From NCBI GenBank assembly GCA_016871155.1, contig VFZO01000027.1, positions 1-37,674 of the forward strand: DNA of 37,674 nucleotides. Direction: 5' to 3'. A program made the translations under genes and the position numbers. The notes beneath the pieces are model-generated. The model made no database searches, was not told where the DNA came from, and saw nothing but the letters and a program-made list of their open reading frames with translations. Below, one piece after another: positions 7,637 through 15,195 of the stretch. Within the stretch, counting starts at the first letter, position 1; every line of letters starts with the position of its first letter. This DNA comes from Acidobacteriota bacterium. GTDB taxonomy: Bacteria > Acidobacteriota > Terriglobia > Bryobacterales > Bryobacteraceae.

Positions 7637-9220
7637 ATGGTCCAATCGAAAAAGTTTATTGCCCTCATTGCTGCCGCAGTGTTTCCCGCCGCTGCCGGAG
7701 AATGGGTGCGTGTCCTGGGCGATGGTTACGAAATTGCAACCGATGCGGCCCCGGCCGTGGCACGCCGGATAGCCGTGCGCCTGGAAGGGATGCGTGACTT
7801 ACTCGGCGGTGTGAAGAAGCCTGTGCCGCTCCGAGTGCTGCTGATTCAGGACCGTACGCTTTATACCTCGCTCCGGCCGGGCTCCGGCGCGCCGGGTTTC
7901 TTTCAAGGAGTGGGAGCGGAGGATTGGGTCGTCGTGGCCTGGGGATCGGGCGAGAGTGAGCGGGTGGTCTCTCACGAACTGGTGCACGCATTTCTTGAAC
8001 ATTCCGGCCCCCGGCGTCCGCTGTGGCTGGAGGAAGGGCTGGCCGAGTTCTATTCCACGGCCCGCCTGCATGACGGCTACTGGCTGATCGGCGAAACTAT
8101 TGGAACCCACGAAGCGCTGTTGCGCCGGGAGACCTGGATGGGCGAGGAGTTGTTTGCGTTGGAACCCACCGATGGGCATTCCCGCCAGGGCCTGTTTTAT
8201 GCGCAGAGCTGGGCCGTTGTCCATCATCTGTTGACGGCGCGCGGCGTACAGCCCAACGCCCCGCGTTTTTTCGCCCTACTGGCCGATGGTGTGAATCTGG
8301 CCGCGGCGTGCCGTGACGCGCTCGGGTTTTCGTTGAACGATCTGCTGGGTCGCGCGCGCCGAATGCAGTGGACCTCGCTGCGAATCGGAACGGACCTGAC
8401 GGAAGCGTCCGCGCCTGCCGCGGAGAAGATGACAGCCGCGGACACCGAAGAGATGCAGGTTGCGGTCGCCTTAGCCTCCGGCCAGTTGGCCTTGGCGCGC
8501 AAGCTGGCGAAGTCTCCGGCGCAGCGGGGGCTGCTGGCCCTGGCCGATGGGGACAAGGCGGAGGCTATTCGCCTGCTGCGGGCCGCCGAGCCGGCCCCGC
8601 GGGTGATCTACGAATTGGCCATGCTCACGGATGACGAGAAACTGCTGCAGGAAGTGGTGCGGCTAAATCCCAATCACTTCGACGCGCACCATACTCTGGG
8701 TGTCCGCGCCTCCGTCCGCGGCGAGTCCGCGCGGGCGATCGAGCATCTGCAGGCCGCGGCCGCTGGCAAACCGCGCAGCACGCCGATTCTTCATTCGCTC
8801 GCGTTGGAACTAGAACGAGCCGGGCGGCTGGAGGAAGCCCGCCGCGCGGCGCGGCAGTGCCTGCTTGCCGCGCGGAATCCAGTGGAACGCCAAATGGCCG
8901 CGGGGCTGGACAGGCTAACCCGCGCCCGTCCGCCGGCCGTGGCCGCGAAGAAACCGGCCGTCACCGTACCGCCCGGCTGGGCGGAGCTAAAGGGCGACAC
9001 CGCGGCCGAAGGCGAACTGGTGCGGTTCGACTGCGAATCGTCTCCGCCCGCGGCCCATGTTCGAACCGAGGCCGGTGGCATCGTTTTGCATGTTCATCAA
9101 CCGGGGCGGATCCGCATTACCGGCGGCGGCCACACGTTCGCCTGCGGCGTCCAGCAACTGCGGGTGCGGATGGAGTACATCGCTGCCACGAAGGAACTGA
9201 CGGCCGTGGAGTTCCGCTAA
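7637..9220 (+). CDS. Secreted M-A-type (gluzincin) metallopeptidase with TPR repeats
   Basis: A 527-residue exported protein. Seen: signal peptide MVQSKKFIALIAAAVFPAAA; zinc motif HELVH at 113-117 with the third ligand in WLEEGLAEFYS (Glu133); a helical region; TPR-like repeats (about 345-430) with NPNHFDAHHTLGVRAS; and a Pro-rich linker leading to a small beta C-terminal domain. The layout matches peptidase MA-like/DUF1570 proteins common in acidobacteria. The zinc site is intact, so a periplasmic or surface peptidase is likely; substrate unknown. The ATG at 7637 is chosen because it yields a clean signal peptide; upstream in-frame TTG 7574 would place 21 hydrophilic residues in front. Divergent from the ANTAR regulator. 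Confidence 0.85.
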   Translation: MVQSKKFIALIAAAVFPAAAGEWVRVLGDGYEIATDAAPAVARRIAVRLEGMRDLLGGVKKPVPLRVLLIQDRTLYTSLRPGSGAPGFFQGVGAEDWVVVAWGSGESERVVSHELVHAFLEHSGPRRPLWLEEGLAEFYSTARLHDGYWLIGETIGTHEALLRRETWMGEELFALEPTDGHSRQGLFYAQSWAVVHHLLTARGVQPNAPRFFALLADGVNLAAACRDALGFSLNDLLGRARRMQWTSLRIGTDLTEASAPAAEKMTAADTEEMQVAVALASGQLALARKLAKSPAQRGLLALADGDKAEAIRLLRAAEPAPRVIYELAMLTDDEKLLQEVVRLNPNHFDAHHTLGVRASVRGESARAIEHLQAAAAGKPRSTPILHSLALELERAGRLEEARRAARQCLLAARNPVERQMAAGLDRLTRARPPAVAAKKPAVTVPPGWAELKGDTAAEGELVRFDCESSPPAAHVRTEAGGIVLHVHQPGRIRITGGGHTFACGVQQLRVRMEYIAATKELTAVEFR

Positions 9221-9246
9221 AAACGGACGTAGTAAGCTGGTGCTCT

Positions 9247-9786
9247 ATGCCGATTCTCGAACCCGTATCCGGCGGCCCCGAACCCTGGCTGGCCGGCCGG
9301 CACGCCGCGCTGGCGCCGGTGCCGCGGCTGTTGTGCTGTTCGTTGGAGCTCTCATTAACTGATTTGGAAAAATGGACGGCTCCGCTCAGCGACGCCGAAC
9401 TATGGGCGGACCCCTTCGGTGCGGGCAGCGTGGGTTTTCACTTGCGGCATTTGGCGGGCAGCACGGAACGCCTGTTGACCTACGCCACGGACGGTTCGGT
9501 ATCGGCGGACCAGATCGCGTTCATGAAAGCGGAAAGCGTGCCCGGCGCCCCGGTGAGGGAGTTGCTGGACGGGGTGCGCGCCTCCTACGAAGCCGCCGCG
9601 GTGTTCGCGGCCGCACTCGATCCGGCCGGACTGGACGCGCCGCGTTACATCGGCCGCGCCCGCCTGGAAACCGTGCTCGGCGTCCTGTTGGCGCACATCG
9701 CCGAACACGCCCAGCGCCACACCGGACAGGCGATCGTCGCCGCGAAGGCGGCTACAACTCCTGGTCGGGCGCCGCTCCCAGGGTAA
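9247..9786 (+). CDS. DinB/YfiT-family putative metal-dependent enzyme
   Basis: A 179-residue four-helix DinB-superfamily protein. Seen: FHLRHLAGSTERLLTYA (first metal His on the second helix) and HIAEHAQRHTGQ (two further His on the last helix), giving the three-His nickel/zinc site of the fold. Members include bacillithiol or mycothiol transferases and hydrolases of unknown substrate; the sequence does not say which. ATG 9247 gives the normal N-terminus; the open frame runs upstream through the peptidase gene as a shadow. It follows the peptidase by 26 bases, and its 3' end overlaps the htrA-like gene on the other strand by 35 bases. Confidence 0.82.
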   Translation: MPILEPVSGGPEPWLAGRHAALAPVPRLLCCSLELSLTDLEKWTAPLSDAELWADPFGAGSVGFHLRHLAGSTERLLTYATDGSVSADQIAFMKAESVPGAPVRELLDGVRASYEAAAVFAAALDPAGLDAPRYIGRARLETVLGVLLAHIAEHAQRHTGQAIVAAKAATTPGRAPLPG

Positions 9787-10906
9787 TCGTCAACTGCATA
9801 CTGCGCCCATTGCGGAAGACCGTAAGTTCCATCGTGTCGCCGGCGCGCTTCTTTTGCAACGCCTGCGCGACCGCGTCGCGGCGGTCGCACGGCTTTCCAT
9901 CGATGGCCATGATCAGGTCGCCGCCAACGCCGATCTCGTAGTTGCCGATGATCACGAACTCTTTCGGCCCTCGAATGCCCGCGCGCTCCGCGGCCGAACC
10001 GCGTTGGACCACCTGCACCAGCAGTCCGCCATCTGGGGGCAGCCGCAACGCTTCCGCCCATTCGCCCGCGACGTGCACTGTTTGGACGCCAAAGAACGGC
10101 CGCCGGTAGACCTTGCCGGCGCGGAAGTCGGTGAGCATCGTTTTGGCCTTGTTGATCGGCATCGCGAAACCGATTCCGATGTTGCCGCCAGGCCCGTAGA
10201 TCGCTGTGTTGATTCCGATGACGTTGCCTTGAGAATCCAGCAGCGGTCCCCCGGAGTTGCCAGGATTAATCGCTGCGTCCGTCTGAACCATACCTTCTAA
10301 TTCCCGATTGGTCTCGTCGCGAATGGATCGGTTCAGCGAGCTGATAATGCCGGTGGTGAGCGTCCCGTCGAAGCCGAACGGATTGCCGATCGCCAGAACC
10401 TTCTGCCCCACCTGGAGCCCCTCCGATTCTCCCAGCCGTAGCGACGCCAGCTTCTTTCGCGGGTTGATGCGCACCAGGCCCAGATCGTTCGACGGGTCCT
10501 TGGCCAGTACCTCTGCGTCGTACTTCGACTGATCGGCGAAAGTGACCACCACCTTCTGGCTGCCACCCAGCACATGATTGTTGGTGAGAATGAGACCCCT
10601 CTCGCCGTCGATCACGAAGCCCGAGCCTGTCTCTTTCGAGGGGATAATTTCGGAGAACCAGCCGCGCCGGTACACCGTCGACGCGATATTGACCGTCGCG
10701 TTGCGGGCCTGCTTATAGATGTCGATGTTGTTCACTTCGTCGGCGCTGAGGCCGGCGCCGCGAACCACCTTCGCCTCCTCGAACAACTGGCCGCCGCCGC
10801 CGGCTGTTTCCTTGGGCGGAAAGAACCGGGCCTTGGCGATCGTCGTCAAATAGAAGAAGGCGCCCGCGAAGCCGGCGGCTAGAAGAAGGTAACGAAAACG
10901 TTTCAT
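9752..10906 (-). CDS. HtrA/DegP-like serine protease, membrane-anchored, one PDZ domain
   Basis: A 384-residue envelope protease. Seen: an N-terminal hydrophobic anchor (about residues 5-24), a trypsin-like domain with the full triad His111 (TNNHVLGG), Asp141 (SNDLGLVRI) and Ser218 (NPGNSGGPL), and a single C-terminal PDZ domain (about 285-375). HtrA proteases degrade or refold misfolded envelope proteins; one-PDZ, membrane-tethered members resemble DegS and the Gram-positive HtrAs. Its ATG overlaps the coaE stop (ATGA), so it is translationally coupled to folD-coaE. The 3' end overlaps the convergent DinB gene by 35 bases. Confidence 0.93.
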   Translation of the reverse strand: MKRFRYLLLAAGFAGAFFYLTTIAKARFFPPKETAGGGGQLFEEAKVVRGAGLSADEVNNIDIYKQARNATVNIASTVYRRGWFSEIIPSKETGSGFVIDGERGLILTNNHVLGGSQKVVVTFADQSKYDAEVLAKDPSNDLGLVRINPRKKLASLRLGESEGLQVGQKVLAIGNPFGFDGTLTTGIISSLNRSIRDETNRELEGMVQTDAAINPGNSGGPLLDSQGNVIGINTAIYGPGGNIGIGFAMPINKAKTMLTDFRAGKVYRRPFFGVQTVHVAGEWAEALRLPPDGGLLVQVVQRGSAAERAGIRGPKEFVIIGNYEIGVGGDLIMAIDGKPCDRRDAVAQALQKKRAGDTMELTVFRNGRSMQLTITLGAAPDQEL

Positions 10907-11472
10907 CGCTCTCTGAGACGATTATAAACTTCCACGGTCTGTCTTTCCGTCTCCGCAAAAGACACCGATGTATCAATGACGTAGGTTGCGTGTTTTCGTT
11001 TGGTTTCGTCGGGCCATTGACGAGCCAGCCGCGCTTCCGTCTCCTCCCTTGTCCACCCGGAGCGGGCCATCGCCCTCTCGATCTGCCGTTCCTGGCCGCA
11101 CACGGTCAGAACCACCTCGTGAAAGCGGCGCCACGCGCCCGTTTCAATATAAATGGCCGCTTCGCAGATCACGATCGCCTGGTCCGTCTCCTGCCGGATC
11201 GCTTCGATACGTTCCCGGCGAAGCGCCTCAACTGCCGGATGAACGATCGCGTTGAGTTTCTCGAGCTTGGCGGGATCGGCGAACGCCTGCGCGGCGATCG
11301 CCTTCCGGTCCGCGGATCCGAAGAGCGCCGCGACCTCGTCCCGGTGCAATTCCAGCGCGCGGTGCCCCAACTTGTCCGCTTCAATCCGGTAGCAACCGAG
11401 CCGTTCGAAGACCTCTCCCACGAAGCCCTTGCCGGTGGCCAGTCCGCCGGTCAATGCCACTTCGAGAATCAT
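10903..11472 (-). CDS. coaE: Dephospho-CoA kinase with variant P-loop
   Basis: Phosphorylates dephospho-CoA, the last step of coenzyme A synthesis. Seen: VALTGGLATGKGFV at the N-terminus, EADKLGHRAL (31-40), a helix with KLEKLNAIVHPAV, and CEAAIYIETG, all in CoaE order; 189 residues, slightly short for the family. Odd: the Walker A reads GGLATGKG (9-16), so the Ser/Thr normally after the Lys is Gly. The Lys is kept. The gene overlaps folD at its start and htrA at its end, each by four bases, so it is probably translated from a single transcript. A functional CoaE is essential, and no second copy is in the window. Confidence 0.88.
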   Translation of the reverse strand: MILEVALTGGLATGKGFVGEVFERLGCYRIEADKLGHRALELHRDEVAALFGSADRKAIAAQAFADPAKLEKLNAIVHPAVEALRRERIEAIRQETDQAIVICEAAIYIETGAWRRFHEVVLTVCGQERQIERAMARSGWTREETEARLARQWPDETKRKHATYVIDTSVSFAETERQTVEVYNRLRER

Positions 11473-12371
11473 TGGCGGCGTTCAGCGGCGTCGACCGTAT
11501 TGGACATCAACATGGCGATCGTTAGCGGTCCAACCCCGCCTGGCACCGGCGTCCAGAAGGAGGAGACCTCGGCGGCGTGATACGGGTGCATATCGCCCAC
11601 CAGCACGCTGCCCCGCTTATCGAAAGCGGACATCTTGTCGCTTCCTTCGCCAAAAATAGCGGCGGCCTGTTCTCGGTCGCGGACCTCATTGATGCCGACA
11701 TCGATCATCACCGCGCCGGGCTTCATATGCGCTCGCGTCAACATAGCCGGCCGGCCGATGGCGCCCACCAGAATATCGGCTCGCCGGCATTCCGCCTCCA
11801 GGTCCGCCGTTTTCGAGTGGCATATCGTGACCGTTGCGTTCGCTTGCAATAGCAACATGGCCATCGGCTTTCCGACGATATCGCTGCGCCCCGCCACGAC
11901 CGCGTGTTTGCCTGCCAACGGGATCTGGTACCGGCGAAGCAGTTCCATCACTCCGCTTGGTGTGCATGGCCGCGGGCCGGGCCGGCCAATGGAAAGATTG
12001 CCCACGTTGACCGGATGAAATCCGTCCACGTCCTTCTCCGGCGCGATCGCATCGAGTACGCGCTGCGAATCGATTCCCGCCGGCAACGGCATCTGAACGA
12101 GTATGCCGTCGATGTCCGCATTGGAGTTGAGATCGTGAACAATATCGAGCAGCGCCCCGGTCGCAATGCTGGCTGGCGGCGTGAGTTTCTCCGAGTGCAT
12201 GCCGAGTTCCAGGCAGGTCTTCACCTTGCTGGAGACATAGACATGGCTGGCCGGGTTGTCCCCAACCAGCACGACGGCAAGACCGGGTTTTCGTTTGAGT
12301 GTCTGGATACGCGGCGCAAGGCCTGCGAGAATTTCGTCACGGACGCGCTTGCCGTCCAGGATTTGGGCCAT
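11469..12371 (-). CDS. folD: Bifunctional methylenetetrahydrofolate dehydrogenase/cyclohydrolase
   Basis: Interconverts 5,10-methylene-, methenyl- and 10-formyl-tetrahydrofolate with NADP in the cytoplasm. The 300-residue length is typical. Seen: ASHVYVSSKVKTCLELGM, with Tyr and Lys of the folate site (YVSSK), GILVQMPLP, PEKDVDGFHPVNVG, PCTPSGVMELL, the Rossmann VVAGRSDIVGKPMA, and the closing TPVPGGVGPLTIAML. All motifs are intact. Its stop overlaps the coaE start by ATGA. The 75 bases upstream separate it from the SnoaL-like gene on the same strand. Confidence 0.97.
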   Translation of the reverse strand: MAQILDGKRVRDEILAGLAPRIQTLKRKPGLAVVLVGDNPASHVYVSSKVKTCLELGMHSEKLTPPASIATGALLDIVHDLNSNADIDGILVQMPLPAGIDSQRVLDAIAPEKDVDGFHPVNVGNLSIGRPGPRPCTPSGVMELLRRYQIPLAGKHAVVAGRSDIVGKPMAMLLLQANATVTICHSKTADLEAECRRADILVGAIGRPAMLTRAHMKPGAVMIDVGINEVRDREQAAAIFGEGSDKMSAFDKRGSVLVGDMHPYHAAEVSSFWTPVPGGVGPLTIAMLMSNTVDAAERRQ

Positions 12372-12446
12372 TCATAGATCAGTATCCCATCGCCCGCCCG
12401 GCGCCGCCGGCGGAAACCAGTAGCGCAAAGATCCGGTCCACCTAAG

Positions 12447-12803
12447 CTACTTCAACTGACTGAGCAAGCCGAAAAGGTCGAACTGCAGCCAATGCTCCAC
12501 GATCCGGCCTTCCTTGATACGGTAGACGATGATGAGACCGGCCTTCGCGCTAACACCGGTGGGCGCGATACCGGCGAAGGGCCCCGCGTGAACGCCCTGG
12601 AACTCGCCGCGAACCACTACCTTATCGCCTTCGGCTATCATGTCTTCTGCCCGAAGTTCATAGTTTGGGAACGCGGCCTCGACTTCGTCGATGTGCTGCA
12701 TAAGAGAGCGGTCGTCAACGTACTTCGCAACGAGGGCGGCCGGCTTCGGGCCTCCGCTCAGGGCGGCGAAGTACTCTTTGATGAGTGTTTTGTTCTGATC
12801 CAT
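12447..12803 (-). CDS. SnoaL-like/ester cyclase-family protein (NTF2 fold)
   Basis: A 118-residue NTF2-like protein. Seen: NKTLIKEYFAALSGG, the conserved FPNYELRAEDMIAEGDKVVVRGEFQGVH core and IVYRIKEGRIVEHWLQFD, the usual pattern of SnoaL/SnoaL-like polyketide-cyclase-related proteins. Most chromosomal single-gene members have no known substrate, and there is no polyketide gene next to this one. ATG 12803 is preferred over 12851 because it gives the standard start; the longer form would overlap the divergent regulator's start. The intergenic space to that regulator is 37 bases. Confidence 0.82.
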   Translation of the reverse strand: MDQNKTLIKEYFAALSGGPKPAALVAKYVDDRSLMQHIDEVEAAFPNYELRAEDMIAEGDKVVVRGEFQGVHAGPFAGIAPTGVSAKAGLIIVYRIKEGRIVEHWLQFDLFGLLSQLK

Positions 12804-12840
12804 GACGGCAGTGTACGAAGCTGGCGGGCCGCAAATCCTA

Positions 12841-14112
12841 ATGAAATCCAAAGTTGATCCAAAGAAAATTCAAACGGAGACTGGGTCCTCGTACCGGTTT
12901 GGCGACTTCGAACTCAATCCAACCGAGCGCCTTCTATCGCGGCGGGGCCATTCGGTTGCCATCTCTCCGAAGGCGTTCGACGCCCTCTTGTTTCTGGTAC
13001 GAAGAGCCGATCATCTGACCGGCAAGGACACGCTGATGAATGCGCTCTGGCCGGACACTCATGTCGGCGAGGCGAACTTGACCAATTGCATCGTGAGCCT
13101 GCGCAAGATTCTGGGCCCGGAGTCGATTCAGACGGTTTCGCGGCACGGCTACCGTTTCACCTTGACCGTCCAGGGCGAACCCGGTATCGCCATTGATACC
13201 TACGAGAGGTTCGTGAAGGCAAAGGACTTGGTCCGTGTCAGGTCGATTGAATCTCTCACGGCGGCGAGGGACCTTCTGTGGGTCTGTCTAGCTGAGAATC
13301 CGCTCTTCGCGCCGGCCTGGGCCTGGTTGGGCCGTTGCTGCTGGCTCAGCGGCAAGGTCACGTCCACGAGCCCCGATCTGGCGATGGCCGCGATCCGGCG
13401 GGCCCTTTCCATCGCCCCGGATTTGGCGTGCGCCCATCAATTTCTCACACCGATCGAGATCGATACCGGACAGGCCCGCCATTCGCTCGTAAGGCTCCGG
13501 GAGCGCGCCGCCCGCTTTCCGGGCGAACCCGAAACGCAGGTGAGTCTGGTTCAGGTCTTCCGCTACTGTGGACTCTTGCGCGAGTCGATAGAGGCCGATC
13601 GGCTCGCCATGGATCTGGATCCGTCGGTAAGCACAAGCGTGGCGCATACCTTGTTCCTGATGGGTGATTTTCCTGGCGCGCTCGAAAGTTACGGCGGCCG
13701 CGCCGGCTACTATATGGACGCTGCCGCATGGGCCGCCCTGGGCGAGTCCGGCCGGGCCGCCCAACTCCTGCGCAAACGGCTGGAGCAGCCCGGCATGGGT
13801 GGCCTGCTTGCGGTCCTCATGAGGTCCCTGCTCGCGATTCTGGAAGAACGGATGCAGGACGCTCTTTCGCTCATGGACGGGGCCGGCATTCGGCACGAGC
13901 CGGAGGCGTTGCTCTACTTGGCCCGCCACTACGGGCGGATCGGGGCGGCGGACAGCGCGGTCGAGATGATCCGGCGTGCGGCACGAGAGGGCTTCGTTTG
14001 CCCGCCCGAAACTTTAGCCGGCGATCCGTGGCTTGCATCGGTTCGCAGCCACGAGTTCCACTCGTCGCTGATGGCTGAGAGCCGCAAGTCGGTGCGGTCC
14101 GCTCGCGGTTAA
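12841..14112 (+). CDS. OmpR/PhoB-type winged-helix regulator with TPR-like C-terminal region
   Basis: A 423-residue one-component regulator. Seen: an N-terminal Trans_Reg_C winged helix (about residues 15-110) with LSRRGHSVAISPKAFDALLFL, NALWPDTHVGEANLTNCIV and the wing SRHGYRFTL; then about 300 residues of helical TPR-like sequence (for example NPLFAPAWAWLGRCCW). There is no receiver domain and no clear membrane segment, so it differs from CadC and from two-component regulators. This architecture is very frequent in Solibacter-type genomes. The TPR part may bind a protein partner or ligand; the target genes are unknown. ATG 12841 is chosen; ATG 12802 in the same frame would add 13 residues with no family match. 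Confidence 0.87.
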   Translation: MKSKVDPKKIQTETGSSYRFGDFELNPTERLLSRRGHSVAISPKAFDALLFLVRRADHLTGKDTLMNALWPDTHVGEANLTNCIVSLRKILGPESIQTVSRHGYRFTLTVQGEPGIAIDTYERFVKAKDLVRVRSIESLTAARDLLWVCLAENPLFAPAWAWLGRCCWLSGKVTSTSPDLAMAAIRRALSIAPDLACAHQFLTPIEIDTGQARHSLVRLRERAARFPGEPETQVSLVQVFRYCGLLRESIEADRLAMDLDPSVSTSVAHTLFLMGDFPGALESYGGRAGYYMDAAAWAALGESGRAAQLLRKRLEQPGMGGLLAVLMRSLLAILEERMQDALSLMDGAGIRHEPEALLYLARHYGRIGAADSAVEMIRRAAREGFVCPPETLAGDPWLASVRSHEFHSSLMAESRKSVRSARG

Positions 14113-14436
14113 GGCGGGCCAGATTTGTGGCCACATCACGAGACAGGCTATTTTCCAGTCCCGGTTACCGGCGCCCAGATCTCGAATCCGCCCGCGCCGG
14201 TCCTGGGATTGAACAGGTCGCCATAGAGATCACATGCGGGCTCGCCCGCCGCGGGGCGGGCTCCCAAGTTTGAAGCTCAGCTTGGCATCTCCTCATCCGG
14301 CATCGACGGCGATGGCTAAAATACCGGGGGCGCCATTCAACAACTTGTGTGTCGCGCTGGAAGGCCTCAGAGGGATGAAAACGCGACACCCCGGACGATT
14401 CCGCGGCCGTACGCGCTTGATCGTTCTTGCGCGGCA
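14113..14436. other. Intergenic stretch with a degraded gene tail
   Basis: No intact gene is supported here. The minus strand holds a short open piece (14148-14276, listed separately) that reads like the end of an effector-binding protein. Other frames give only short, Arg/Pro-rich translations. No terminator, repeat or RNA gene was recognised. Confidence 0.5.
14148..14276 (-). pseudogene. Remnant of a GyrI-like/AraC effector-binding domain C-terminus
   Basis: The minus strand between an in-frame TGA (14277-14279) and TAG (14148-14150) reads ...EPACDLYGDLFNPRTG, then GGFEIWAPV and a short tail. The phrase 'Y..F.P.TG...EIW.PV' is the usual ending of GyrI-like/AraC effector-binding domains. 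No start codon or remaining domain is found upstream in any frame, so this looks like a 3' fragment left after deletion. Identification rests on a short motif only. Confidence 0.4.
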
Positions 14437-15024
14437 CTACCGGGCATCGGGCAACATCGGCCGGTCACTCGGGCGAGGCCACCGCACAATGTGGCGGCTA
14501 AAGTCCTCTCCTGAAAGTTGGATTGTATCCACAACTTCGAAGCCCGCTTTCAGAAACGCACGTACCGAACGCAGGTTCGCGGCGGAAGGGTCCGCGAAAA
14601 TGGCTTCCACGCCGGCGTTCGTGAAAATGTAGTCGCGCCTGAACTCACGGATTACTCCAGGTCCCAGCCCGCGGCCGGTCAGCTCAACTTCTCCGATGGC
14701 CAAGTCAATTCCCGCCGAATCCAGACCGGCGCCTATCTCCGCCGCGTGCGCTGGAAAATCGCGCCAACGATACCATTGAATCCAACCGATCGGCAGCGAC
14801 TCGTGTTGAATCAAATAAGTGTAGACCGGCTCTTTTCCATCGACACGAGGGCCGAACTTGGTCTCGATGTCGGCCAGATCGAAGCGCTCATTCCACCAGA
14901 TCGACACGTGCGGAGCGGCGAGCCATTTTTGCAGCAATGCAAAGTTCGCGCGCGTTAACGGGCTGAATGAGATTGGCTCTGGGCTGCACACAAGTCCCCC
15001 TCCGGCTATTGAATCCTGTTTCAT
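14437..15024 (-). CDS. GNAT acetyltransferase, AAC(6')-Ib/IucB-like
   Basis: A 195-residue GNAT protein. Seen: the opening ISFSPLTRANFALLQKWL, HVSIWWNERFDL (compare the HLTEWW region of aminoglycoside 6'-N-acetyltransferases), PIGWIQWYRW, the AAC(6')-like GIDLAIGEVELTGRGLGPGV (acetyl-CoA loop around 117-123), and FADPSAANLRSVRAFLKAGF (Acetyltransf_8 signature). Family members acetylate the 6'-amine of aminoglycosides or hydroxylamines in siderophore synthesis; no siderophore genes are nearby. It has no cassette or mobile-element setting and looks like a resident chromosomal gene. ATG 15024 gives the better N-terminus than 15063. Activity on drugs is not shown by sequence. Confidence 0.82.
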   Translation of the reverse strand: MKQDSIAGGGLVCSPEPISFSPLTRANFALLQKWLAAPHVSIWWNERFDLADIETKFGPRVDGKEPVYTYLIQHESLPIGWIQWYRWRDFPAHAAEIGAGLDSAGIDLAIGEVELTGRGLGPGVIREFRRDYIFTNAGVEAIFADPSAANLRSVRAFLKAGFEVVDTIQLSGEDFSRHIVRWPRPSDRPMLPDAR

Positions 15025-15195
15025 GTCAAGTCGGCGACGCAAATGCCGGCCCTTCAAGCTCAAGCGACTGAGGGCCCCACCAGATCCCCACTTCGCCGAA
15101 GGATTGCGGGCACTGGCTGCGCTCCCATCGCACTGGCGGAGAAAAGAGAGATTGCCGAGAGTTTCCGGTACCGCAACAGGCAGCCCTCCCGGAGC

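Noticed and set aside
14165-14437. 90-codon minus-strand frame after the GNAT gene
   Set aside because: Arg/Pro/Ser-rich, no motif; the protein-like signal in this gap is in a different frame.
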